NCBI GenBank assembly: GCA_938041275.1
Contig: CALISH010000030.1
Location: 1 to 17,801 of the forward strand
Reading direction: 5' to 3'
DNA length: 17,801 bases
Origin: an uncultured Solobacterium sp.
GTDB taxonomy: Bacteria; Bacillota_I; Bacilli_A; Erysipelotrichales; Erysipelotrichaceae
The notes beneath the pieces are model-generated. The model saw nothing but the letters and a program-made list of their open reading frames with translations, did no database searches and was not told the DNA's origin. The number at the start of each line of letters is the position of its first letter. Position 1 is the stretch's first letter. Positions 1 through 7,558 of this stretch are shown here, piece by piece. Both the position numbers and the translations under genes were made by a program.

Positions 1-1
1 A

Positions 2-517
2 AAGGGAATCTCTGCTGTACATATTGAACATATTGCCCAGAAGGTTATCGAACAGAAAGGTGAACGTGTATATCAATTCACAAGAAAAGAGATTGAACGC
101 CATCGAAAACAAGGGCATCTCTTAATTGCGATTTCTGGTTCTCCAGAGCCACTTGTCAAAGAGATGGCTGAGAAGTATAAGTTTGATGACTTCCGTGGTA
201 CGCAATATCTGAAGGGTGAAAATGGAATTTACACAGGAGAGGTTGTACCAATGTGGGACAGTGTTTCTAAAGAAAAGGCAATTCTAACATTACAGAAGAA
301 GTATGTTTTAGACCTACAAGCATGTTATTCCTATGGTGATACAAATGGTGACTTTACAATGTTTAAGAATACAGGGCATCCTTGTGCAATCAATCCAACG
401 CGAGAATTATTGCAGCGTATCCAGGGAGATAAAGAGTTATGCGAGCGCATGCGTGTTGTGGTAGAAAGAAAAGACGTTATCTACAATATCGATATCAATA
501 GTTTACATCTAGAGTAG
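2..517 (+). CDS. HAD-IB family phosphatase, C-terminal part (5' end outside window)
   Basis: The reading frame is open from base 2 to the TAG at 515-517, giving 171 residues, so the true start lies upstream; the internal ATG at 164 is not the start. Visible HAD motifs are motif II ISGSP (residues 44-48), a likely motif III lysine near residue 90, and motif IV GDTNGD (112-117), which binds the catalytic Mg2+. The aspartate nucleophile (motif I, DxDxT) is off the left edge. The pattern of ISGSPEP, then about 60 residues, then YGDTNGD followed by a Pro-containing helix (INPTRELL) is that of HAD subfamily IB, which includes SerB-like phosphoserine phosphatases and related small-molecule phosphatases. 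The substrate cannot be told from this fragment. A 12-base gap with AAGGA leads into the Nudix gene, so the two are probably co-transcribed. It is a soluble cytosolic enzyme with no membrane segment in the visible part. Confidence 0.9.
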   Translation, partial: KGISAVHIEHIAQKVIEQKGERVYQFTRKEIERHRKQGHLLIAISGSPEPLVKEMAEKYKFDDFRGTQYLKGENGIYTGEVVPMWDSVSKEKAILTLQKKYVLDLQACYSYGDTNGDFTMFKNTGHPCAINPTRELLQRIQGDKELCERMRVVVERKDVIYNIDINSLHLE

Positions 518-529
518 AAGGATAAAGAA

Positions 530-1111
530 ATGAGCCGACAGAATTTAATCGACCAGTTACAGACATATCAATCATTTAACGAACAAGAAGAAGCTGACCG
601 TAAAGTAATGCTAGATTTATTAGAAACAACGAAAGATATTTTTTATCGCACCAATTTACTAGCACACTTTACTGCATCTGCGTGGGTGTTAAATAAAGCA
701 CATACACATGTGCTCATGGCATTCCATAATATCTTTCAGAATTATGCTTGGCTTGGTGGCCACGCAGATGGAGAAGAGGATCTTCTTTCTGTTGCCCTAA
801 GAGAAGTACAAGAAGAAAGTGGGATTCATACTGTTAAACCAATCAAAGAAGATATCTTTTCGCTAGAGACAATTGAAGTAAATGGACATGAGAAAAAGGG
901 CAAGTATGTCCCAAGTCATCTGCACTTAAATGTAACTTATCTATTAGAGGCTGATGATAAAGAGAGTTTACATATCAAGCAAGATGAAAATAGTGCAGTC
1001 AATTGGTTTCCAATCGATCAAGTAATTGATGTTGTTCATGAGCCATGGATGGTAGAACGTATCTATAAAAAACTCAATCAAAAACTGAAAGAAGGCAATT
1101 ATGAAAGTTAA
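530..1111 (+). CDS. Nudix hydrolase
   Basis: This 193-residue protein carries a complete Nudix box at residues 77-99: G-x5-E-x7-REVQEE-SGI, with the metal-binding glutamates of REVQEE intact. Nudix enzymes cleave nucleoside diphosphates linked to another moiety, using Mg2+ or Mn2+. The substrate here is not predictable. The N-terminal ~50 residues are helical and precede the AWVLN strand that begins the Nudix fold. The box is followed by HLHLNVTYLLEA and a proline/tryptophan-rich C-terminus (NWFPIDQVID, HEPWMVERIY), a common layout in generic Nudix proteins. The start ATG follows AAGGATAAAGAA. The stop codon lies inside the next gene: the two overlap by 11 bases (1101-1111), which implies translational coupling with the UPF0158-GNAT gene. 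No signal peptide is seen; cytosolic. Confidence 0.93.
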   Translation: MSRQNLIDQLQTYQSFNEQEEADRKVMLDLLETTKDIFYRTNLLAHFTASAWVLNKAHTHVLMAFHNIFQNYAWLGGHADGEEDLLSVALREVQEESGIHTVKPIKEDIFSLETIEVNGHEKKGKYVPSHLHLNVTYLLEADDKESLHIKQDENSAVNWFPIDQVIDVVHEPWMVERIYKKLNQKLKEGNYES

Positions 1112-1976
1112 TCTAATGGATGTCATCGATGCAATTGATACAATCAATGAAGATGAAACATATTTTTACAGTATTCAGGATGAAGAAATTGTATATGTAT
1201 TAGAGGATGATGAAGATGACGAATTCTTTATTCCACTTCCAACCAAAGAGGAAGTAAATGATTATCAAAATATGGTTAACTTTACAGAGACAATTGAAGA
1301 TGATAAAAAACGAGATTGGTTTGAGAATGCAATCCGTGGCAAAGGTGCTTTTAGACGCTTTCGAGCTACACTGGAGCGATTTGGCATGGAAACAGCATGG
1401 TATGACTATCTAGAAGCAAGCCATCGGGAACTTGCAATCGAGTGGTGTGAACAACATGGAATTGTCTATGATACATCAGTACGAAGTGAAGAAGTAGATG
1501 ATGATTGGGATGAAGAAGATGTTGTTAAAGAGAAAGAACCAATCAAACAAATACAGATACCATTACGGTTTGTACGCATTGATGATGATAACTATATGAG
1601 TGCACTTTCACTCTGTGATACATATTTACAGGAATTAGATCAGTATGCAGGTGTTTCTTCTTCAAGTGATTATGATCGTGCACAGGATTATCTAGAAGAA
1701 TCACTTGAAGAAAAAGATATCTATGTACTCAGTGATCATGGTCGATTCATCGCCATGGCAATCTGTAGAATGGATGGTAGTGTAACGACAATCACAGACT
1801 TATGTGTTGTCAAAGATAAACGTAGAAGTGGTGTAGCACGTAAGCTCATTAGCGAGATTCAAAAAGAAGAACTACAACCACTGCAATTTGAAGTGCCAAC
1901 AAATAATCCAATCATGCATGCATTCTTACAGGCAATTGGTTATGCAAAAATCATTCATACAACTTATACAAAGTAA
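1101..1976 (+). CDS. UPF0158 domain fused to a GNAT acetyltransferase
   Basis: The 291-residue protein has two parts. Residues 1-125 match the UPF0158 family pattern: an N-terminal MDVIDAID segment, then RDWFENAIRGKGAFRRFRATLERFG and the W-YDYLE-HRELAIEWCE block. The function of that family is not established. A very acidic linker (about 128-146) follows. Residues 155-291 look like a GNAT fold: strand-rich IYVLSDHGRFIAMAICR, then ITDLCVVKDKRRSGVARKLI, where RRSGVA (241-246) is the Q/RxxGxG/A acetyl-CoA pyrophosphate loop, and a C-terminal NNPIMHAFLQAIGYAKI that resembles the usual GNAT end. The acceptor substrate is unknown. The gene overlaps the Nudix gene by 11 bases and ends at a hairpin shared with the convergent PBP gene. 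I infer a cytosolic enzyme that acetylates a target recognised by the UPF0158 part, but nothing in the sequence proves this. Confidence 0.86.
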   Translation: MKVNLMDVIDAIDTINEDETYFYSIQDEEIVYVLEDDEDDEFFIPLPTKEEVNDYQNMVNFTETIEDDKKRDWFENAIRGKGAFRRFRATLERFGMETAWYDYLEASHRELAIEWCEQHGIVYDTSVRSEEVDDDWDEEDVVKEKEPIKQIQIPLRFVRIDDDNYMSALSLCDTYLQELDQYAGVSSSSDYDRAQDYLEESLEEKDIYVLSDHGRFIAMAICRMDGSVTTITDLCVVKDKRRSGVARKLISEIQKEELQPLQFEVPTNNPIMHAFLQAIGYAKIIHTTYTK

Positions 1977-1999
1977 AAGGAAATCGCAAGATTTCCTTT
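1976..1999. terminator. Hairpin between convergent genes, likely bidirectional terminator
   Basis: A perfect 10-bp stem (AAAGGAAATC / GATTTCCTTT) closes on a GCAA tetraloop. The left arm begins on the last base of the UPF0158-GNAT stop codon. The right arm contains the first two bases (1998-1999) of the opposing PBP stop codon (2000-1998). Only short T runs flank it (TTT on the + side, CTTTTAC on the - side), so termination strength is uncertain, but its position between two convergent genes supports a role in both directions. Confidence 0.65.
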
Positions 2000-3395
2000 A
2001 ATATAGGCTATTTAAATATTTTATAAGTCGTTGCGCAATACCATATAATTCAGCGCTGCCGTTATTGTTGTTTGCACTGATGCAGAAAGAATAACGATCT
2101 GTAAATCCCATCATGTAGCTGTGGATACGATTATTTGCACATTCAGCAGTACCAGTTTTGGCATATACCATACCGTAACCACTTTCTGATAAACCATACT
2201 CTAAGGCTGCACTATGCATATATTCCTTAAGCTTTTCATTTACACGATGTGTTGTGGTTGTGCTTAAGGATTTTTTTGAAGAACGATAGAGCGTTCTTCC
2301 ATCGGATTGAATAGACTTTACAATTTGTGGTTGTAACATCACACCATCATTTGCGATTGCTTGTGCCATCATCGCAATATGAAGGGGAGTAATGGTTGTA
2401 TTGCCTTGTCCAAATGCAGTCTGTGCAAGTTCGGCGTTATCGTTGTTGCCGATGTTGTAGCTGGAATGAATGGTATCTAGATATGGGATGGTAATATCTT
2501 TTCCTACCATGAAGGCATTCATCATCTTAGTGAGTTTATCTGCCCCAATACGGATTCCCAAATCGGCAAAGTAACAGTTACAGGATTTCGCTAGAGCAGT
2601 GTTCATATCAATTGTACCAAATACTTGATTTTGGAAATTGGTAATTACAAAGTTACTACCTGCAGGGATGTAACTGCCAGTATCGTTAAACTGGAAGAAA
2701 CTATCATCAAGATTTTCATCTTCTTGCATGGTTAAAGCTGCAGCTGCAGTTACGACTTTAAAGGTACTGCCTGGAGGATCTTTCTCAAAGGTACCACGAC
2801 GATATTGTGACTCCGCAACGTTACTTGCAAGCATACTATCCGGATCATTCACATTGAAGTCGACTGTACTTTGTGAACTAAGACAAAGAATTTCTCCAGT
2901 CTGGTTATCAAGCACGGTGATACTTCCTTCCATACCATCTAATAATTGGTAGGCATAGTTCTGTAAGTCTGTATTTGTAGTCAGTTTTACAAGTGCCCCT
3001 TGATTATTTTTATCCAGTTGAAATAGGAGATAGTCTTTTAAATTTCCTCTTAGACCATAACTATTTTGTTGATGTTCGTTTATAGAGTAGTAACCAAGTA
3101 ACCATGCATAACTTAGATTCTGTGGATAGTCTGCAGTCGCTCTTGAATCAACTGCGGCATTTCCAAGGATGGTGTTTCCATCCCGGTCAACAATTGTTCC
3201 TTCAATCGCATAGGATTTGATTGCATCATAAATAATCTGATATTTTGTTTTATTTGCGTCTGTGTTGATACGCGGATTAATTAAATATTTATAGGCAAAA
3301 AATGAGGTAAACACTAAACTGACGATGATACCTACGACTTCTACGAGTCGTATTCTACGCATCGATATCGATTCTGGTGAACGCTTGTTCGTCAT
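1998..3395 (-). CDS. Class B penicillin-binding protein (peptidoglycan transpeptidase, PbpA/FtsI type)
   Basis: The 465-residue protein has an N-terminal cytosolic tail, one membrane anchor (about residues 18-38), and a long extracellular region. All three transpeptidase motifs are present in order: SxxK as STFK (210-213, catalytic Ser210, after PPG), SxN as SCN (271-273), and KTG as KTGTA (413-417). It cross-links peptidoglycan stem peptides outside the membrane. At about 465 residues with a short N-terminal pedestal it resembles PbpA-type proteins found beside SEDS genes in Gram-positives, not the 600-700 residue PBP2/PBP3 forms. I place the start at the ATG at 3395, 8 bases after a near-perfect ribosome binding site (AAGGAGGTGA, 3413-3404). 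A GTG at 3407 lies inside that site and is rejected. It overlaps the upstream SEDS gene by 41 bases. Specific role (elongation, septation or other) is not decidable from sequence. Confidence 0.93.
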   Translation of the reverse strand: MTNKRSPESISMRRIRLVEVVGIIVSLVFTSFFAYKYLINPRINTDANKTKYQIIYDAIKSYAIEGTIVDRDGNTILGNAAVDSRATADYPQNLSYAWLLGYYSINEHQQNSYGLRGNLKDYLLFQLDKNNQGALVKLTTNTDLQNYAYQLLDGMEGSITVLDNQTGEILCLSSQSTVDFNVNDPDSMLASNVAESQYRRGTFEKDPPGSTFKVVTAAAALTMQEDENLDDSFFQFNDTGSYIPAGSNFVITNFQNQVFGTIDMNTALAKSCNCYFADLGIRIGADKLTKMMNAFMVGKDITIPYLDTIHSSYNIGNNDNAELAQTAFGQGNTTITPLHIAMMAQAIANDGVMLQPQIVKSIQSDGRTLYRSSKKSLSTTTTHRVNEKLKEYMHSAALEYGLSESGYGMVYAKTGTAECANNRIHSYMMGFTDRYSFCISANNNNGSAELYGIAQRLIKYLNSLY

Positions 3396-4785
3396 TGTTC
3401 TCGTCACCTCCTTGTTCTAAATCTTCATCATCGAATTCATCATTACGCTCTGACATTTGTAGTAATATACCCGCAAAGAAGAAGACGATTGCTTGATAGG
3501 TTCCACCACGTGATAAAAATGGAATAGGTAAACCGGCTAACGGAATGATATTACATGATCCTAATATGACAAGCATTGCTTGCATAAATAGCAGTACTGT
3601 CGCACCATAGGCAACAACCGCGTCTTGTTTATTTGTTTGAATTAAACGTCTACTTAATTCACTACCACGGATACCTACTTGTAATAATAGGAATACAACA
3701 ATAAAGCCCAAAGGCATGCCAAATGAGTTCACTAATGTTACAAATGCCATATCACTTTCAGGGACTGGAATAGCGGTAAAATTAACAGTATTACCAAATA
3801 ATCCTGACATCCACAAAGCACGTTTTCCTTGGAATAATTGGAAGCCTGCACCATAAGGATCAGAGTTGATATTTGCGGTAATAGAGAAGCGTAAATATAC
3901 TTTACGGACAATTGGCCAAAGGATTCTCGTTAAGCCATTTAATGTACCGGCAGCAGCGCTAGGCGCAAGTATCTTATACAGTAAGAATAGAATCACAATC
4001 GCAGAAATTGTCGCAATCGCAATTGTTAAAAGATAGATTCTCTTCTTTTTGCCTTTTTCCATAAAGATATACAACATGGAAAGGTGTAAGAAATATAGGA
4101 TATAGAATGAACCTAGTTCATGAATCAGAACAGACCCAATAAAATTAACGATAAAGAATATGCTAGAAAGAATTAAAATCGAACGATTTGAATAGGTCTT
4201 TCGAGCAGAAAACAAAGAACTATAGAATAGGATTGCGGTAATCTTAGCAAAATCGGTTAACTGTAATGATACAGGGCCAATCTTAATCCAAGCAGTTGTG
4301 CCATAACCATTGGTATCTTTTCCAAAGAAAAGAAGGGCAATGTATAGACAGGCAGCTACAACCAATAAGAAGTAGGTTGTATAGTTAAAGTTTAATGCTT
4401 TTCGTATCAAGCGATACATAAGAATTAATACGATTGCGATCGCAAGTCCTGCAAAGTATTTGACCATACTGAACTGTGAAATGACTTGATATTGTGCATC
4501 AATAATCACTTGTAATGCAATGCCAATCGCCGCAAGTCCAGTAAATGCCGAAAACATACGCATATCCGCAGATCTGTTATAGAAATAAGTGCCGGAGAAG
4601 GCAATGACTAACAATAAAGGTACTAAAGTTGTTAAATATTGAATGCCAGCGTTCATTGATTTCCAGAAGACAAATCCACCTAATAGAAATGTAAACAGTA
4701 TGGAAGTTATCATCCATATCGCATCTTTACCAGAACGTGTATCAGTTTCTTCCACTTCTAAAGAAGAGGTCTTTTTAAAAAACAT
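3355..4785 (-). CDS. SEDS family glycosyltransferase (FtsW/RodA/SpoVE type)
   Basis: This 476-residue polytopic membrane protein has roughly ten hydrophobic segments between residues 22 and 445. SEDS proteins polymerise lipid II into glycan strands together with a class B PBP, and the next gene is exactly such a PBP. Family landmarks: W-IKIGPVSLQ (166-175), DPYGAGFQLFQ-K-AL-MSGLFG (309-331), ESDMAF with the family's essential Asp (D345) in the large outer loop, and the C-terminal LPIPFLSRGG (419-428). Two landmarks differ from the usual form: QPSE reads QLTD (175-178) and S-Y-G-G reads SRGG. The last ~28 residues form an acidic cytosolic tail. I chose the ATG at 4785 because it follows AAGGAGC by 5 bases; a TTG at 4836 would extend the protein by 17 residues with no such site. 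Which complex it serves (FtsW-like or RodA-like) is not clear. Confidence 0.92.
   Translation of the reverse strand: MFFKKTSSLEVEETDTRSGKDAIWMITSILFTFLLGGFVFWKSMNAGIQYLTTLVPLLLVIAFSGTYFYNRSADMRMFSAFTGLAAIGIALQVIIDAQYQVISQFSMVKYFAGLAIAIVLILMYRLIRKALNFNYTTYFLLVVAACLYIALLFFGKDTNGYGTTAWIKIGPVSLQLTDFAKITAILFYSSLFSARKTYSNRSILILSSIFFIVNFIGSVLIHELGSFYILYFLHLSMLYIFMEKGKKKRIYLLTIAIATISAIVILFLLYKILAPSAAAGTLNGLTRILWPIVRKVYLRFSITANINSDPYGAGFQLFQGKRALWMSGLFGNTVNFTAIPVPESDMAFVTLVNSFGMPLGFIVVFLLLQVGIRGSELSRRLIQTNKQDAVVAYGATVLLFMQAMLVILGSCNIIPLAGLPIPFLSRGGTYQAIVFFFAGILLQMSERNDEFDDEDLEQGGDENNDEQAFTRIDIDA
3404..3413 (-). promoter_or_regulatory. Ribosome binding site for the PBP gene, inside the SEDS coding region
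   Basis: Minus-strand AAGGAGGTGA, 8 bases before the ATG at 3395. It is encoded within the acidic tail of the SEDS protein (codons for Glu-Gln-Gly-Gly-Asp). It decides the PBP start, because the alternative GTG at 3407 is part of this same site. Confidence 0.8.
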
Positions 4786-4790
4786 AGTAT

Positions 4791-4797
4791 GCTCCTT
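4791..4797 (-). promoter_or_regulatory. Ribosome binding site deciding the SEDS gene start
   Basis: Minus-strand AAGGAGC, 5 bases before the ATG at 4785. It supports that ATG over the in-frame TTG at 4836. Confidence 0.7.
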
Positions 4798-4807
4798 AAT
4801 ATGAATA

Positions 4808-4836
4808 AGAATAACTTTTTTAAAGAAAAGTCGCAA
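4808..4836 (-). promoter_or_regulatory. Possible promoter for the SEDS-PBP operon
   Basis: On the minus strand TTGCGA (4836-4831) is followed by a 17-base spacer and TATTCT (4813-4808), 4 of 6 matches in each hexamer to the housekeeping consensus. Transcription would begin near 4801, just before the ribosome binding site. It is weak and judged by eye only. Confidence 0.35.
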
Positions 4837-4840
4837 GTAA

Positions 4841-4874
4841 ACGAAAATTAAGAATCACCATGTCGAATTTTCGT
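4841..4874. repeat. Inverted repeat in the galM / SEDS divergent promoter region
   Basis: ACGAAAATT (4841-4849) and AATTTTCGT (4866-4874) are perfect 9-base inverted arms separated by 16 bases, an arm-to-arm distance of about 25 bases. The right arm overlaps the proposed -35 of galM, and the left arm sits just upstream of the proposed SEDS promoter. It could be an operator for a dimeric or tetrameric regulator. No T run follows it, so a terminator is less likely. Confidence 0.5.
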
Positions 4875-4891
4875 AGTGAAAAGGCTATACT
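4863..4891 (+). promoter_or_regulatory. Possible promoter for galM
   Basis: TATACT at 4886-4891 (5 of 6 to consensus) is preceded at 17 bases by TCGAAT (4863-4868; 3 of 6). The -35 overlaps the right arm of the inverted repeat, which would allow repression. Weak -35, judged by eye. Confidence 0.35.
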
Positions 4892-4938
4892 GATGATAAG
4901 TAATTTTGAAAATAAATATCATCGGAGGCTATATCATC

Positions 4939-5949
4939 ATGGAAAAGATACTATTTGGTAAGAAACAAAGTGGAGAAGATATCTATCTTTACACGTTGGA
5001 AAATAAGAACTTTAAAGTACAGGTAACGGATTATGGCGCAACGCTTGTTTCCTTTATAGATAAAGAAAGTGGTAAGGATATTGTGCAAGGCTATACAACA
5101 GCTGAACAATACCAAAAAGAGACAACATTTTTAGGCGCTTCAGTAGGAAGAACCGCGAATCGTATTGGCAAGGGAAAGTTCTCATTAAATGGAAAAGAAT
5201 ACACATTATTTATCAATAATAATGGGAACTGTAACCATGGTGGTACAGAGGGTTTTGATAAGAAGATGTATGCAGTAACTTCATCAGAAAACGCTATTAC
5301 ATTCTCTCGTGTATCTCCAGATGGTGAAGAAGGTTATCCTGGTAATTTAGACTATGCAATCACCTATCGTTTATCTGAGAAGGGATTGCATATCGAAACA
5401 ACAGCCACTACAGATCAAGATACCTTGTTTGCATATACCAACCATGCATACTTTAATCTTGATGAAAGTGAATCTATCCTCAATCATACACTGATGATTC
5501 CAACAGATCACTATGCATTATTGGATGAAACATGCTTAACAAAGCCGGAATTTCACGCAGTCGAGAATACTGCCTTTGACTTCCGTCAGGCAAAGAAGAT
5601 TGGTCAAGATATTAACCAAGATGATATACAACTTGTATATGGCAAAGGGTATGATCATCACTTTCCAATCCCAGGAGAAGGGTTACGTACAATGGCAATT
5701 CTCTCCGATGGAAAGCTAGAACTTGAAATGGCATCAGATTATCCGGGTTTTCATTTATACACAGCCAACTGGTTGGATGGCGCAATTGGTAAGTATGGAC
5801 ATCACTATCCAGAAAGAAGTTCTGTATGTTTAGAGGCAGAATATCTACCAAATGGAATCAACTATCCTCATATTGAACCAAAGCCTATTATTCGTGTAGG
5901 TGAAACACAAAAACATCGTATCGACTTTTTGGTTCGACATGTGAAATAA
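4939..5949 (+). CDS. galM: Aldose 1-epimerase (mutarotase)
   Basis: GalM interconverts the alpha and beta anomers of glucose and galactose in the cytosol, feeding hexose kinases and the Leloir pathway. The 336-residue protein has the expected family length and landmarks: DYGATLVSF near residue 31, FLGASVGRTANRIGKGKF (64-81), NHGG (99-102, the binding-site His of the usual LHGG), NHAYFNL with the catalytic-acid His169, and CLEAEYLPNGINYP with the catalytic-base Glu299. I start it at the ATG at 4939, 10 bases after GGAGG (4924-4928); an in-frame TTG at 4906 lacks a good site. It is followed after 45 bases by a GH32 hydrolase on the same strand with no terminator between, so both probably act in one sugar-use unit. 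No galactokinase or uridylyltransferase is in view, so a role in glucose mutarotation downstream of sucrose cleavage is as likely as galactose use. Confidence 0.95.
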   Translation: MEKILFGKKQSGEDIYLYTLENKNFKVQVTDYGATLVSFIDKESGKDIVQGYTTAEQYQKETTFLGASVGRTANRIGKGKFSLNGKEYTLFINNNGNCNHGGTEGFDKKMYAVTSSENAITFSRVSPDGEEGYPGNLDYAITYRLSEKGLHIETTATTDQDTLFAYTNHAYFNLDESESILNHTLMIPTDHYALLDETCLTKPEFHAVENTAFDFRQAKKIGQDINQDDIQLVYGKGYDHHFPIPGEGLRTMAILSDGKLELEMASDYPGFHLYTANWLDGAIGKYGHHYPERSSVCLEAEYLPNGINYPHIEPKPIIRVGETQKHRIDFLVRHVK

Positions 5950-5968
5950 AGAGAAAATGACTTATAAT
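5941..5968 (+). promoter_or_regulatory. Possible promoter between galM and the GH32 gene
   Basis: A perfect TATAAT lies at 5963-5968, 27 bases before the GH32 start codon. The best partner at normal distance is GTGAAA (5941-5946, 4 of 6, 16-base spacer). It may give the hydrolase its own transcription besides read-through from galM. Confidence 0.35.
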
Positions 5969-5994
5969 AAGTATGTAGTAATAGGAGGCACAAC

Positions 5995-7518
5995 ATGACA
6001 ACAGTCAATGAGTTAGATAAAAAGCGGATGTTAATGAAGAGAGATACAGATGAACTGGTGCGTGTACATGAAAAGAATGCCGCATCTATGTGGCGTGCAA
6101 CATACCACGTACAACCAGTCACTGGCTTAATGAATGATCCAAACGGTTTTACGTACTGTAATAAGAAATGGCATCTATTTTATCAATGGTTTCCATTTGG
6201 ACCAGTTCATGGCTTAAAACATTGGTACCATGTGACTAGTCCAGATTTAATTCATTGGGAAAATCGTGGTGTAGCACTCTTACCAACAGGAAAATACGAA
6301 AATTGCGGTTGTTATAGCGGCACAGCAATCAGTGAAGGGGACACAATCTACTTTGCCTATACAGGAAACTATCGTGATGAAAACCGTATTCGTAGACCTC
6401 ATCAACTTCTAGCAACTCTAGAAGGAGATGAACAATACACAAAGGCAATGCGCCCTTTGATTACTCCAAATGAGAACTATACAGAACATCAACGTGATCC
6501 AAAGATTGTGCGTATTGATGATATGTACTATATCTTCTTAGGTTCTCAAAACAAACAAGAACAGGGTGTTATTTTAGTTTATTGTTCTGATTCTATTTTG
6601 ACAGACTGGAAATTCCTTGGTGAGTTAAAAGTCAAAGGATATGAGAATGGATTTGGATACATGGTAGAATGTCCAGATGTACAAAAGATTGGATTACATG
6701 ATGTACTGATCTTTAGTCCACAGGGAATTGAACCTAATGGAGATGAATTCCACAATAAGTTCAACAGTGTCTATTTAATTGGTGATTTAGATTTAGAAAC
6801 ACTCACATTTACACCAGATGGTCCAATGCATGAACTTGATCGTGGATTTGATTTCTATGCACCACAATGTGCTTCACAGAATGTTTATTCCGACTGTTCA
6901 ATTATGTCCGCATGGTTTGGTGTTCCAGACTATACATATCCACCAACAGATGAAGAGGGTTGGTCAGGACTACAAACCTTTGCACGCGAATTAACAATCC
7001 GCAAAGGTAAGCTATATCAGACACCAGTTCGAGGCATTGAATCCATAAAGAAAGATGAACTCTTCTGTGCCAAGAATGGTGAAATTATCAGTGATAAACT
7101 TCATGGTCAAATGCCAAGTAGTGCGATTATTCGCATTGAAAATCCTGACGCAGAATCACTTGATTTAAATCTCTTCTCACGTAATTACGTTATCGCAAGA
7201 GGGTTTGCAATTTCCTATGATAAATACGCAAAACGTTTACGTATTGATCGTTCCGATTTAACAAACCAACTCAATGAAGAATATGGTACCGAACGCCAAA
7301 TAATCGTAGAAAATGGTTTAACTTCAATGGATATCTTAGTGGATCATAGTACAGTAGAGATCTTCGTCAATGAAGGTGAATATGTATTATCTGCTCGTAT
7401 CTTCCCAACCAAGGAAGAACATATGATTCGTATGGGTGGTAAAAATCTCAACCTATCGATCTGGAGTACAGAGTCAACTGTAGATGATGCGCCAGTATTC
7501 TTCGCAGAAAATCAATAA
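5995..7518 (+). CDS. scrB: GH32 sucrose-6-phosphate hydrolase (invertase type)
   Basis: GH32 enzymes hydrolyse beta-fructofuranosyl bonds. The 507-residue protein has all three catalytic landmarks: MNDPNG (46-51) with the nucleophile Asp48, RDP (167-169) with the transition-state-stabilising Asp168, and the EC(P) motif with the acid/base Glu225. Further family signatures are FYQWFPFGPVHGLKHWYHVTS and SGT at 108-110. The five-bladed propeller fills about residues 35-340, and a beta-sandwich (with STVEIFVNEGE) fills the C-terminal ~150. There is no signal peptide, so it is cytosolic. That favours sucrose-6-phosphate made by a sucrose PTS, or imported sucrose or short fructans, as substrate, over extracellular levan. 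No PTS or ScrR-type LacI regulator lies in the window, so the phosphorylated substrate is an inference. AGGAGG (5983-5988) precedes the ATG. It follows galM and ends at a strong terminator. Confidence 0.92.
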   Translation: MTTVNELDKKRMLMKRDTDELVRVHEKNAASMWRATYHVQPVTGLMNDPNGFTYCNKKWHLFYQWFPFGPVHGLKHWYHVTSPDLIHWENRGVALLPTGKYENCGCYSGTAISEGDTIYFAYTGNYRDENRIRRPHQLLATLEGDEQYTKAMRPLITPNENYTEHQRDPKIVRIDDMYYIFLGSQNKQEQGVILVYCSDSILTDWKFLGELKVKGYENGFGYMVECPDVQKIGLHDVLIFSPQGIEPNGDEFHNKFNSVYLIGDLDLETLTFTPDGPMHELDRGFDFYAPQCASQNVYSDCSIMSAWFGVPDYTYPPTDEEGWSGLQTFARELTIRKGKLYQTPVRGIESIKKDELFCAKNGEIISDKLHGQMPSSAIIRIENPDAESLDLNLFSRNYVIARGFAISYDKYAKRLRIDRSDLTNQLNEEYGTERQIIVENGLTSMDILVDHSTVEIFVNEGEYVLSARIFPTKEEHMIRMGGKNLNLSIWSTESTVDDAPVFFAENQ

Positions 7519-7540
7519 AGCAGGGCAACCTGCTTTTTTC
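7517..7540 (+). terminator. Rho-independent terminator of the galM-GH32 unit
   Basis: Stem AAAGCAGG / CCTGCTTT (8 bp) with a GCAA loop (7525-7528) runs straight into a T run. It starts within the GH32 stop codon. Confidence 0.88.
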
Positions 7541-7558
7541 AATGGTTGGTTGAAAAAT

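Noticed and set aside
2728..2952. 74-codon open frame on + within the PBP gene
   Set aside because: Antisense to a clear PBP coding region, with no ribosome binding site and no family resemblance.
3395..3407. GTG at 3407 as PBP start
   Set aside because: It lies inside the ribosome binding site AAGGAGGTGA; the ATG at 3395 sits 8 bases downstream of that site.
4906..4938. TTG at 4906 as galM start
   Set aside because: No ribosome binding site there; ATG 4939 follows GGAGG and matches the family N-terminus.
5995..6100. Secreted levanase rather than cytosolic invertase
   Set aside because: The N-terminus is charged and lacks a hydrophobic signal segment or a cell-wall anchor.
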